The position numbers and the translations under genes were made by a program. The notes under the pieces were generated by a model. That model worked only from the letters and a program-made list of their open reading frames with translations. It had not been told where the DNA came from and made no database searches. Below, piece by piece: positions 15,584 to 23,267 of a stretch of 31,702 bases of DNA; position 1 is the stretch's first letter, and every line of letters starts with the position of its first letter. Source of the stretch: CAYFUR01 sp964346275 (GTDB lineage: Bacteria; Sumerlaeota; Sumerlaeia; SLMS01); the NCBI GenBank assembly GCA_964346275.1, contig CAYFUR010000042.1, positions 1 to 31,702 of the forward strand. The letters run 5' to 3'.

Positions 15584-17020
15584 TCAGTCCTGGTCCTTGA
15601 TCGCCTCGAAGGGCTGCTTGTGTGATGCGGCCTGATAAGCCTGGCGCCCACTGATGGCGCCCTGCTTGCAAAGCGCCATCAGCGAATCCTCCATCAAGAC
15701 CATGCCCAGTTTCTTCCCCCCCTGAATCAGCGAGCGAAGCAGATGGGTCTTCCCTTCTTTAATCTGCTGGGCCACGCCGCTTGTATTGATCAGGATTTCC
15801 AGTGCCAGAGCCCTGCCCGCCTGATCGCGCCGGGGGAGGAGTTGCTGGGTCACCACCCCGCGCAGGGACTCGGCGACCATGGTGCGCACCTGGGATTGCT
15901 GGTTCGCCGGATACAGATCCACGATACGCGACACCGTCCGCAGCGCCGAACCGGTGTGCAGCGTTCCGAACACCAGGTGTCCGGTTTCCGCCGCGGAAAT
16001 CGCGGTCGACGTCGTATCCAGATCCCGCAACTCGCCGATCAAGATAATATCTGGATCCTCGCGGAGAGCGGCCTTCAAGGCGGCGGAAAAAGATTCCGTA
16101 TGCCTACCGACCTCGCGCTGCGTCACCTGGCAGCTCTTTGCCGGAATGACATATTCAACGGGATCCTCCACGGTGATGATGTGTTCGCGCCGGTTGGCAT
16201 TCACGGTATCCAGCATCGCCGCGACTGTCGTTGTTTTTCCTGATCCGCCGGGGCCCGTCACAAGAGCCAGGCCCTGGGTGTATTCCGCCAGGACACGGAT
16301 TGTATCCGGCAGTCCAAGGTCCTGGAAGGTCGGAATCGTCTCGCGAATGATCCGATAGGAGCCATTCCAGCCGAGCCGATCCTTGAAGATGCTGCAGCGA
16401 AATCGCCCGGCGTTTTTCAGATCCAAGGGAAAATCCAGTTGGAGCTCTTCCACGGCCCAGAGGCGCTGCTCTTCATTCAGGGCCGAGAAATTGAGTTCTT
16501 CGCAGCGCTCGGGAGAGAGAGCGTCCTCCTCCATATAGCGGATATCGCCGTGAAGACGGACGAAGGGCGGGCGGCCGACGCTGATATGCAGGTCGGAACA
16601 GCCCCAATGGCGCGCCAGGCGCAGCAACCCCGACAGCGTCTTTGGAGTTTTCGGCTTTGCCTTGGGCGGCTCCTGAGCCTTGGGTTTTTCCGGTTCCGGT
16701 TCCCGCGCGGGCTGGACTGGCTGCGGCGCCTCCGCCGGGGGGTCCGCGGCCGGCTCCCGCTCAGGCGCTTTGTGCGCGGGCTCCACGGGCGCTTGGCGCT
16801 GGGTCTCCGAGACATCCATTGCCGGGGCGCCAGAGTTGACAAGTTTCTCCCGCAGTTCGGCCAGCTGGTCCTGGGTGATATAGTGGCGCATGAGCATCAA
16901 CTCGCCGGCGTCCGCACCCGGCTCACTGGCGAGCTGGTCACGAATCAACTGGGCCTGCTTGCGCGTCAGCAGGCGATTCTGCTGTGCCATGTCAACTAAC
17001 TGTTCGTTTCCTTCGGCCAC
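15584..17020 (-). CDS. PilT-like type IV pilus retraction ATPase with N-terminal extension
   Basis: A 478-aa cytosolic secretion-superfamily ATPase. The C-terminal 345 residues are PilT-like: CSDLHISVGRPP (141-152), Walker A GPGGSGKT (256-263), Asp box VEDPVEY, Walker B PDIILIGE (323-330), the AETGHLVFGTLHTGSA His box, and SLRGVVTQQLLPR. Ahead of it are an extra helical region (about 1-62, resembling the N-terminal half-domain of GspE/PilB-type ATPases) and a Pro/Glu/Lys/Ala-rich linker (about 66-125). PilT powers pilus retraction; no other pilus gene is in the window. The start is a GTG with GGAGG 10 bases upstream; an ATG at 16990 would remove ten residues. Confidence 0.85.
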   Translation of the reverse strand: MAEGNEQLVDMAQQNRLLTRKQAQLIRDQLASEPGADAGELMLMRHYITQDQLAELREKLVNSGAPAMDVSETQRQAPVEPAHKAPEREPAADPPAEAPQPVQPAREPEPEKPKAQEPPKAKPKTPKTLSGLLRLARHWGCSDLHISVGRPPFVRLHGDIRYMEEDALSPERCEELNFSALNEEQRLWAVEELQLDFPLDLKNAGRFRCSIFKDRLGWNGSYRIIRETIPTFQDLGLPDTIRVLAEYTQGLALVTGPGGSGKTTTVAAMLDTVNANRREHIITVEDPVEYVIPAKSCQVTQREVGRHTESFSAALKAALREDPDIILIGELRDLDTTSTAISAAETGHLVFGTLHTGSALRTVSRIVDLYPANQQSQVRTMVAESLRGVVTQQLLPRRDQAGRALALEILINTSGVAQQIKEGKTHLLRSLIQGGKKLGMVLMEDSLMALCKQGAISGRQAYQAASHKQPFEAIKDQD

Positions 17021-17052
17021 GGCGGAAAGGCCTCCATGAAAGGAGAGATCGG

Positions 17053-17121
17053 ATGGAGCAGGTCATGAAAGCGATGGCCGCGCTGGGCGTCAATCGCGTT
17101 ACGCCAAAAGACGAGACATGA
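17053..17121 (+). CDS. Candidate 22-aa small ORF upstream of glnA
   Basis: A short frame translating MEQVMKAMAALG then VNRVTPKDET, with an excellent ribosome site (AAAGGAGAG, about 8 bases before the ATG). Codon third positions are about 70% G/C, like neighbouring genes. It could be a genuine small protein, a leader peptide, or the surviving 5' end of a lost gene. It lies in the 400-base space between the pilT-like start and glnA, upstream of the possible glnA promoter, so a leader role for glnA would need transcription from further upstream. No family recognised. Confidence 0.3.
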   Translation: MEQVMKAMAALGVNRVTPKDET

Positions 17122-17421
17122 GTTCCGTGATCGAAAGGCACCACGTGGGAGATGATAAAGATTTTATTGATTGAGCCTGTTTCTGCTGGCATCGTGCCCA
17201 TATTGGTCAAAAAGAACCAAATGTTTTCCGAAAATTGTCAAGTGGCACGAATTATTCAGCCCTTTTCCTTTTTTGATCTGCCGATTTTCCTGGATACGCC
17301 TGCTCCCCCTTCCTAAAAGCCCCAACAGATTCCGGCGGCACCCGGTGCTTTCGGCCTGTCCATCCCGACAGGGTTTCTCACCGTCCGCCAAAAATCCATT
17401 CTACGAAGAGGCACGCATCAT
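17122..17421. other. Intergenic region upstream of glnA
   Basis: About 300 bases without a convincing gene, AT-richer than its surroundings (for example GATAAAGATTTTATTGATTG near 17151-17172 and the region 17203-17245). It holds the possible sigma-54 site annotated separately. The glnA ribosome site GAAGAGG lies about 10 bases before its ATG. I see no riboswitch or strong hairpin here. Confidence 0.6.
17243..17258 (+). promoter_or_regulatory. Possible sigma-54 promoter for glnA
   Basis: TGGCACGAATTATTCA matches the -24 element of the sigma-54 consensus exactly (TGGCACG), but the -12 element only partly (ATTCA instead of TTGCA). Spacing is correct. It lies about 165 bases before the glnA ATG. 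glnA is a classic sigma-54 target, which supports the call; the missing -12 G weakens it. Confidence 0.3.
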
Positions 17422-18849
17422 ATGAAACCATCAGAGGTCTTCAAGCTCATCAAAGAGAAAAACATTCGCTTTGTGGACTTCAAGTTTACCGACTTGCCTG
17501 GTCTTCAGCAGCACACGACCAGCCCTGTTGCCGAACTTGACGAGGACGTATTCGAGAACGGCGTCGGCTTCGACGGCTCCTCCATCCGTGGCTGGCAGGC
17601 CATCAACGAATCCGATATGCTCCTGATCCCCGATGCCACCACGGCCATCGTGGACCCGTTCTGCGAGATCCCCACTCTTTCTCTCGTCGGTAACATCGTC
17701 GACCCCCTCACCCACGAGAAATACCATCGTGATCCGCGGAATATCGCCATCGCCGCGGAAAACTATCTGAAAAGCTCGGGGATCGGCAGCGACGCGTTCA
17801 TCGGCCCGGAACTCGAGTTCTTCCTCTTCAGCGAAGTGCTCTATAAGTACGACTCCAACGAGGCATACCACATGGTCGACAGCGTCGAGGCCATCTGGAA
17901 CACTGCCCGCGACGAGCGCGCCGACTTCGGCCACGCCAACCTCTCCGGCAAAATCCGCCACAAGGAAGGCTATTTCCCCCTTCCCCCGGTGGACACGCTC
18001 ATGAACGTCCGCAGCGAAATGGTCGACCTCATGGAGCAGTGCGGCATCCACGTCGAGACCCACCACCACGAAGTCGCCACCGCCGGCCAGTGCGAAATCG
18101 ATATGCGCTTCGACAAGATGCTCCACATGGCCGACATGGCCCTCCTTTATAAATACATCATCCGCAATGTCGCCCGGAAGCACAACCTCACGGCCTGCTT
18201 CATGCCCAAGCCCCTTTTCGGCGACAACGGCTCCGGCATGCATACGCACATTTCCGTGTGGAAAGATGGCAAGAATCTGATGGCGGGCAACGGCTACGCC
18301 GGGCTCTCCGAATTCGCCCTCCACTTCATCGGCGGCATTCTCAAGCACGCAGGCGCCCTCCTCGCCTTCACCAACCCCTCCACCAACAGCTACAAGCGCC
18401 TGGTGCCGGGCTACGAAGCGCCGGTGAACCTCGCTTACTCCCAGCGCAACCGCTCCGCTGCCGTGCGTATCCCCATGTACAGCACCAGCGAGAAGGCCAA
18501 GCGCGTCGAGTTCCGCTGCCCCGATCCCATGGCCAACACCTATCTCGCCTTCTCGGCCCTGCTCATGGCTGGCCTCGACGGCGTGCAGAACAAGATCGAT
18601 CCCGGCAATCCCCTCGACAAAAACATCTACGACTTGCCGCCCGAGGAGGCCAAGCAGGTGGCCAAGACCCCCGGCAGCCTCGATGGCGCCATCGAGGCCC
18701 TCGAAGAGGACCACGAATTCCTCACCAAGGGCGACGTCTTTACCGAGGACTTCATCCAGGCCTACATCGAATACAAGCGCGAGGAAGAGATCGACCCGCT
18801 GCGCCTGCGGCCCCATCCCTACGAGTTCTTCCTCTATTACAACCAGTAA
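17422..18849 (+). CDS. glnA: Glutamine synthetase, type I
   Basis: A 475-aa dodecameric enzyme that makes glutamine from glutamate, ammonia and ATP. Motifs seen: GFDGSSIRGW near the N-terminus, the metal ligands in GPELEFFLF, HHHEVATAGQCEIDMRF, the ATP-site KPLFGDNGSGMHTHISVW, and NPSTNSYKRLVPGYEAP. Tyr403 in KNIYDLPPEE is at the place of the adenylylated tyrosine, and length and pattern fit GSI-beta, so control by an adenylyltransferase is likely. The start has GAAGAGG upstream. glnB follows 99 bases later, separated by a strong hairpin. A possible sigma-54 site lies upstream. No glutamate synthase or ammonium transporter gene is in the window. Confidence 0.97.
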   Translation: MKPSEVFKLIKEKNIRFVDFKFTDLPGLQQHTTSPVAELDEDVFENGVGFDGSSIRGWQAINESDMLLIPDATTAIVDPFCEIPTLSLVGNIVDPLTHEKYHRDPRNIAIAAENYLKSSGIGSDAFIGPELEFFLFSEVLYKYDSNEAYHMVDSVEAIWNTARDERADFGHANLSGKIRHKEGYFPLPPVDTLMNVRSEMVDLMEQCGIHVETHHHEVATAGQCEIDMRFDKMLHMADMALLYKYIIRNVARKHNLTACFMPKPLFGDNGSGMHTHISVWKDGKNLMAGNGYAGLSEFALHFIGGILKHAGALLAFTNPSTNSYKRLVPGYEAPVNLAYSQRNRSAAVRIPMYSTSEKAKRVEFRCPDPMANTYLAFSALLMAGLDGVQNKIDPGNPLDKNIYDLPPEEAKQVAKTPGSLDGAIEALEEDHEFLTKGDVFTEDFIQAYIEYKREEEIDPLRLRPHPYEFFLYYNQ

Positions 18850-18863
18850 AGACCAACCGGTGG

Positions 18864-18901
18864 TGAGGGGTGATTCTCCGCCCGGCGGAAATCACTCCTC
18901 A
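18864..18901 (+). promoter_or_regulatory. Strong intercistronic hairpin between glnA and glnB
   Basis: TGAGGGGTGATT pairs with AATCACTCCTCA (one G-U pair), and inside it TCCGC pairs with GCGGA around a 3-base loop, with a single bulged C. Together they make a stem of 17 pairs over 38 bases. No U run follows on the plus strand, so it is not a typical terminator. It may set the glnA:glnB mRNA ratio through partial termination, RNase processing or protection of the glnA 3' end. Confidence 0.6.
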
Positions 18902-18948
18902 TCGCTTCGCATCGCCGCCCTATCTCCTGAAGGGAGCATTTTGACAGC

Positions 18949-19287
18949 ATGAAGAAAATCGAAGCGGTCATCAAACCCCACAAGATCGAAGACGTGCGCG
19001 GTGCCCTGGCCTCCATCGGCATCATGGGCCTCACGGCCTGGGAAGTCCGCGGATTCGGCCGCCAGAAAGGGCATCAGGAGCTTTACCGTGGAAGCGAATA
19101 CCAGGTGAACTTCATGCCCAAGGTGCGCCTCGAAATCGTCGTGTCGGACAACCAGGTCGACGAGGTGCTTGCCGCCATCCAGGAAAGTGCCCAGACCGGC
19201 ACCATCGGCGACGGCAAAATCTTCGTCTCGGACGTTCAGACCGCCGTGCGCATCCGCACCGGGGAAAAGGACGACGAGGCGCTCTGA
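18949..19287 (+). CDS. glnB: Nitrogen regulatory protein PII
   Basis: A 112-aa trimeric signal protein that senses 2-oxoglutarate and ATP/ADP and tunes glutamine synthetase control and ammonium uptake. The N-terminus MKKIEAVIKPHKIEDVRGAL is typical. The T-loop is present, with the uridylylation tyrosine at exactly position 51 (LYRGSEYQVNFMPK). The B-loop TGTIGDGKIFV and the C-terminal AVRIRTGE are also typical. The length is exactly that of the family. It could equally be called glnK; linkage to glnA rather than amtB favours glnB. A GGGAG site lies about 12 bases before the ATG. It ends at a bidirectional terminator. Confidence 0.95.
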   Translation: MKKIEAVIKPHKIEDVRGALASIGIMGLTAWEVRGFGRQKGHQELYRGSEYQVNFMPKVRLEIVVSDNQVDEVLAAIQESAQTGTIGDGKIFVSDVQTAVRIRTGEKDDEAL

Positions 19288-19325
19288 GCCAGCTCGAAAG
19301 CCACCCCTTCTTGTGAAAATCAAAT

Positions 19326-19354
19326 GGGCCCGCTGCGACGCGGGCCCTTCTTCT
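19326..19354. terminator. Bidirectional intrinsic terminator between glnB and a glycosyltransferase
   Basis: Perfect 8-bp inverted repeat GGGCCCGC/GCGGGCCC with a 6-base loop. On the plus strand TTCTTCT follows, 38 bases after the glnB stop. On the minus strand ATTTGATTTT follows, just past the convergent glycosyltransferase stop at 19368. It can serve both genes. Confidence 0.85.
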
Positions 19355-19367
19355 GTGCGGAAGACCG

Positions 19368-20741
19368 CTAGCCCCGCCGCGTCACCTGGCGGGCGATCTC
19401 GGCCAGGCCGAGCAGAAACACCAGCACCGCGCTGATCGGCAGGGCGAGCAGGAACACGATCGGCGACAGATACCACGGCCCGCGCGACGTGTCGGTTACG
19501 GACGCCGGGGGAGAATAACTGATCGTGTCGCGCTTGCGGGACGAGGCGGCACGAGGCGGGGAGGCCTTCCCGGTGGCAGGCGCGGCGATCACCGGGGCGC
19601 GCTTTTCCGCGCGCGGCCTGGGATCTTCGCACCACGAGGCCAGGGGGCCGATCGTCTGGTCCCATGTATAGCGCTTGCGCACAAGGTCCCGCGCGTTGGC
19701 GCCTCGCCGTTCCACGTCCTCACGGTGGCTCAGCAGGCGCCGCACGATCTTGCGCACTTCATCCTGCTGGGCCACGGCGTCAAAAGTCCATCCGGCCTTC
19801 GCCCGGCTGATGGGCTGGGCCAATTCGTCGTAATCATTGTGAATTACCGGCAGCCCGGCCCACATGTAGGTCACCGTCCGGGTGGGAAAGGCCAACTCAC
19901 GCTCGGCGTTCCGCGGCATCAGGTCCACCGCCGTTCCTGCTTTGCGCAGGCGCCCCAGCAATTCGTCGAAAGGCATCACGGGGTGGTGCTCGACGCGTTC
20001 GCTTTTCTCCAGGAATTGCATGAGCTGGTCAAACTGCCCGCCGGACACGTCGCCCGAGGGATGCGGCCCGCCAACAAACAGCAGCTTGCCGCGATCCTTT
20101 TCTTCCAGTTCCTCCACCACGGCCCGCAGCGTCGCCTCCGGATCCTGCCAGGGGAGGAACATCCCCGTATAGACAAACGTGTCGTGCTCCCGCTCCGGAT
20201 CCGGTTCCGGCATATCCGGGGAAAGGGAAAAGGGGATCACGGGGCAGAGCGTCTGGCGCGCGTCGTGCCCCGCCTGGACCAGGAACGGGAGGAAGTAATG
20301 CCGCTGGAACTTGCCGCTGCACACGACATGGTCGGCGCGGGCGAGGGCTTCCAGCTTCTCGCGCAGATCCACTTCCGGGTCTGGCGATTTCCACAGGCGG
20401 CGCTCCAGCAGATGCGGCCCGGCCAGGTCGATGGCAATCGGGCAATCGGGCTCGCGCTTCACTTCCCGAAGGAGCGGCCAGTGCTGAAAGACCACCGCGT
20501 CCGGGGCTTGCTCGGCGATGAAATCGTCGAGTTGCGAGCGCTCGAACATCGCCACGCCGGGAACGATGGAGGGATCGACGTTCTTTCCCCGCACGGAATC
20601 CGCCGCGAAAGCCATCGCCACGTCGCGAAATCCGGCGGCGCGCAGGCCGAAGCCCAGGCCCCAGGCGCGCATACCCGCTCCCGTCGTCGGCAGCCCTGGC
20701 AGCGGCAAAGGTTCAGTCGTTAAAATCAGAATCTTCGGCAT
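19368..20741 (-). CDS. GT4-like glycosyltransferase with C-terminal membrane anchor
   Basis: A 457-aa GT-B fold protein. The N-terminal half begins MPKILILTTEPLPLPG and includes TTGAGMRAWGL. The C-terminal half has FVYTGMFLPWQDP, LLFVGGPHP and the donor-site region ERELAFPTRTVTYMWAGLPV. The second Glu of the usual EX7E motif is not seen, so the active site is divergent. After a Pro/Ser/Arg linker (about 390-420) there is one membrane helix (about 424-446) and a short basic tail; such C-terminal anchors are uncommon in this family and place the enzyme at the inner membrane. It lies 65 bases downstream of the SDR gene on the same strand. Sugar and acceptor are unknown. Confidence 0.78.
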   Translation of the reverse strand: MPKILILTTEPLPLPGLPTTGAGMRAWGLGFGLRAAGFRDVAMAFAADSVRGKNVDPSIVPGVAMFERSQLDDFIAEQAPDAVVFQHWPLLREVKREPDCPIAIDLAGPHLLERRLWKSPDPEVDLREKLEALARADHVVCSGKFQRHYFLPFLVQAGHDARQTLCPVIPFSLSPDMPEPDPEREHDTFVYTGMFLPWQDPEATLRAVVEELEEKDRGKLLFVGGPHPSGDVSGGQFDQLMQFLEKSERVEHHPVMPFDELLGRLRKAGTAVDLMPRNAERELAFPTRTVTYMWAGLPVIHNDYDELAQPISRAKAGWTFDAVAQQDEVRKIVRRLLSHREDVERRGANARDLVRKRYTWDQTIGPLASWCEDPRPRAEKRAPVIAAPATGKASPPRAASSRKRDTISYSPPASVTDTSRGPWYLSPIVFLLALPISAVLVFLLGLAEIARQVTRRG

Positions 20742-20806
20742 CGGCTCGTTTCAATTCATGTGGATGATGGAGGATCGTGCCCAATCCTGATGGGAATATG
20801 CAATGG

Positions 20807-21802
20807 TTACCGTTCCCGTTCCCAGGCGATCACGTCATCAACGATTTGCTCGATGGGCCGCTGGGGTTCGTAACCGGTGAGCGCGGCGATTTTTTTCAGG
20901 TCCGGCACGCGCCGCTGCATGTCCTCGAAATCTTCGTTATAGGCCTCTTCAAAGGGGATGAATTCCACTGCGGATTGGCTCTTGGCGCGCTCGATCACCA
21001 TCCGGGCCAGCTCCCGGATCGAGATTTCCCGCGTGCCGCCGATGTTGAAAACCTGGCCAAAGCTCTCCTTCGCCGACATCAGCCCCACCATCCCGTCGAT
21101 GGCATCCTGCACGTGGCAGAACGTCCGTGTCTGGCCGCCATCGCCGTAAATGCTCAGAGGCTCGCCGCGCAGCGCCTGCCCCACAAAGCGCGGAATCACC
21201 ATGCCATAGGCGCCGGACTGGCGCGGCCCCACGGTGTTGAACAATCGCCCGACCACCACCGGCAGGTTGTTCTCGCGGTGATGGGCCAGCGCCAGGAACT
21301 CGTCGATCAGTTTGCTGCAGGCGTAGGCCCAGCGCGGCCGGCGCGACGCCCCCAGAACCACGTCGTCGTCTTCGTTGAACGGCACTTCCAGCCGTTTGCC
21401 ATACACCTCGCTGGTGCTTGCGATGAACGAGGGCTTCTTTTTCTTCATCACCAGTCGAAGGAGGTTTTCCGTTCCACTGATGTTCGTCTCGATGGTCCGC
21501 ACAGGGTTTTCCACGATCAGGCGTACGCCCACCGCCGCCGCCAGGTGGAACACGCAGTCCGCCCGGTCGACGGAAACCGCCATCTCCTGGTTGTCGAGCA
21601 CCGAAGCCACGGTCATTTGAAACTGGTTATTGTGGGTCAGGTGTTCAATATTATGCACCGACCCGGTCGAGAGATCGTCCACCACCTCAACGTGGCAGCC
21701 CATCTCGACCAGGTGCTCGGCCAGGTGCGACCCGATGAACCCGGCGCCGCCGGTGATCAGAACGCGTTTGTAGGGAAAGCTCGTATTCATGGGGAAGGTC
21801 AT
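20807..21802 (-). CDS. NAD-dependent sugar-nucleotide epimerase/decarboxylase (extended SDR)
   Basis: A 331-aa Rossmann enzyme. The NAD motif GGAGFIG is at 18-24; the SDR triad is Ser130 or Ser131 (STSEVYG), Tyr160 and Lys164 (YACSK). Substrate-side motifs include GRLFNTVGPRQ and YGDGGQTRTFCHV, which are typical of UDP-glucuronate decarboxylase, UDP-glucose 4-epimerase and related sugar enzymes. Which reaction it performs cannot be fixed; RLFNTVGPRQ and the acidic-pocket pattern lean toward the decarboxylase/GalE-like group. Starts at 21802 (used), 21790 and a TTG at 21826 are all possible and none has a good ribosome site. It lies between the pseudo-hydrolase and the anchored glycosyltransferase, for which it may supply donor sugar. 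Confidence 0.85.
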   Translation of the reverse strand: MTFPMNTSFPYKRVLITGGAGFIGSHLAEHLVEMGCHVEVVDDLSTGSVHNIEHLTHNNQFQMTVASVLDNQEMAVSVDRADCVFHLAAAVGVRLIVENPVRTIETNISGTENLLRLVMKKKKPSFIASTSEVYGKRLEVPFNEDDDVVLGASRRPRWAYACSKLIDEFLALAHHRENNLPVVVGRLFNTVGPRQSGAYGMVIPRFVGQALRGEPLSIYGDGGQTRTFCHVQDAIDGMVGLMSAKESFGQVFNIGGTREISIRELARMVIERAKSQSAVEFIPFEEAYNEDFEDMQRRVPDLKKIAALTGYEPQRPIEQIVDDVIAWERER

Positions 21803-21871
21803 GCGGTGCCAGCCCGGAAAGGGCAAGGGATTTGCCGCGCCCGGCCAGTTATAGACGGGCTCGTCCGGTTT

Positions 21872-23254
21872 TCAAAACGAATGGTGCTTTGCGGGCGTCG
21901 TGCCTTCCAGGAACTGGAGGATCATGTCGAGGATTTCCGGGGCCACGTGGCTTGGCCTGTTTGCTTCCTCGGGGCCGCCTTCGCCGCGGCTGGGCATCAG
22001 CCAGCGGTTCAGCGTGGGGAAATAGCGCAGGTGGATGTTGTCCTTTTGCCGCGACAGATCGCCCCAGATTTGATATTCCGGGCCGCCGACCATGTAATCA
22101 CGTCCGCCAAATAGCAGCAGCACCGGACCCTCGAATCGCCGCAAGAGCGGCTCCGGCTGCATCTCCCGCATCGAAAAAAAGAAACCCGCGGGGGTGTCGA
22201 AAACGCGATCTTCCGGCGGCACGCTTCGATCCTTCACAAAAGAAAGAGATCCTTTCAGCACGGACACCTGCTTTTCCGTCATGTCGGAAAAGGCGCCTTC
22301 CCTTTCCTTTTTACGGACGTAGTATTCCGGGTCATACTCGGCCGGCGGCGTGGCCATGATCAGACCGTGAATGCCCGGAAGGCGGCGTGCCAGCTCCGGG
22401 GCGGCGGCGGCGCCAAAGCCATGGCCGAAAACGTAAATGCGTTCCGGGTCGACTTCCGGCCGGGCAAGTAACAGCCGCAGCGCAATCTCCGCGTCCAGGA
22501 GCACGGCTTCGTCCGGCGTATAGACGCCGTCCTGGAGTTCTGGATACGCCTTGACCCGGGGGAGAAATCGAACGGAAGCCACCTCTTCGCTTCCCAGGCC
22601 ATAGGCCAAATCGCGAAACATCTTGGTCTGGCCAACCGTGCCATCGGGATCGGTCATCGTGCGGTCGGGAAGAAAAACCACCCCCGGCACGCGCTGGTTG
22701 GGTTCGAGGAACTTCGGCAGAACCAGACGGTGCGGCGTCAGGTATTCCTGGGGCCCGGCGGAAACCTGAAACTCCTGAAACCGCGAGTGGGTGACGTAAT
22801 CCGCGTCGATGAATGTGAAATTCGGCTTATTCGGAAGGCGCCTGCGCGTATATTTGCTGATGGGACGCACGGTGAAGGACGTCACCGCCCCTTTCTCCAA
22901 CGCGCCCTGCCACGTAATCAGAACTTCCGCGGAAAAGCGCTCCAGGTCCACGGGTACGGCCGCCTGGTTGCTGTTGTCCGGCGATTCCGGCGACTGGCTA
23001 TACGCCGCCTGGATATAGCGCAACCCGCCGCCTTGCTCCAGCAGCAACTCGCGCATCTGCACAAGCCTTTCGAGGGAGATGCGCTGCTGAAGGCCCGGAC
23101 TGAAATACTCGCGGGCAAGCTGCGGTTCCCCGCGCAGAAAGCTGACCGTGAGATTCTCGGCCTGATTCAAATCCTGGCGCGTGGGCGCACTCGCGGCAAC
23201 GGCCGCAAGTAATATCAGAGAAATCGCGATCAGGTAGGAGAGTGTCTGTTTCAT
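21872..23254 (-). CDS. Exported alpha/beta-hydrolase-fold protein, catalytic residues replaced
   Basis: A 460-aa protein with a Sec signal peptide (hydrophobic core 8-20, likely cleavage after ASA at 23). Residues about 28-110 look like the DUF3887-type domain often placed before such hydrolases. The hydrolase part (about 185-455) has PGVVFLPDRTMTDPDG, FRDLAYGL and VDPERIYVFGHGFG. In active relatives the last motif is GHSxG; here the nucleophile is Gly279. The acid Asp386 (FGGRDYMVG) remains, but the usual catalytic His near PxLNH is Arg417 (FPTLNRWL). With two of three triad residues gone it is probably not an esterase, and may bind a ligand or partner instead. It lies 13 bases after the exported repeat protein gene and is probably co-transcribed with it. 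Confidence 0.75.
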   Translation of the reverse strand: MKQTLSYLIAISLILLAAVAASAPTRQDLNQAENLTVSFLRGEPQLAREYFSPGLQQRISLERLVQMRELLLEQGGGLRYIQAAYSQSPESPDNSNQAAVPVDLERFSAEVLITWQGALEKGAVTSFTVRPISKYTRRRLPNKPNFTFIDADYVTHSRFQEFQVSAGPQEYLTPHRLVLPKFLEPNQRVPGVVFLPDRTMTDPDGTVGQTKMFRDLAYGLGSEEVASVRFLPRVKAYPELQDGVYTPDEAVLLDAEIALRLLLARPEVDPERIYVFGHGFGAAAAPELARRLPGIHGLIMATPPAEYDPEYYVRKKEREGAFSDMTEKQVSVLKGSLSFVKDRSVPPEDRVFDTPAGFFFSMREMQPEPLLRRFEGPVLLLFGGRDYMVGGPEYQIWGDLSRQKDNIHLRYFPTLNRWLMPSRGEGGPEEANRPSHVAPEILDMILQFLEGTTPAKHHSF

Positions 23255-23267
23255 TTGTGCCGCGCGA

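Noticed and set aside
17431..18816. 461-codon open frame antisense to glnA
   Set aside because: It lies entirely opposite an unmistakable glnA. Strong G/C third-position bias removes stops from the opposite strand, and the translation is low in structure and has no motif.
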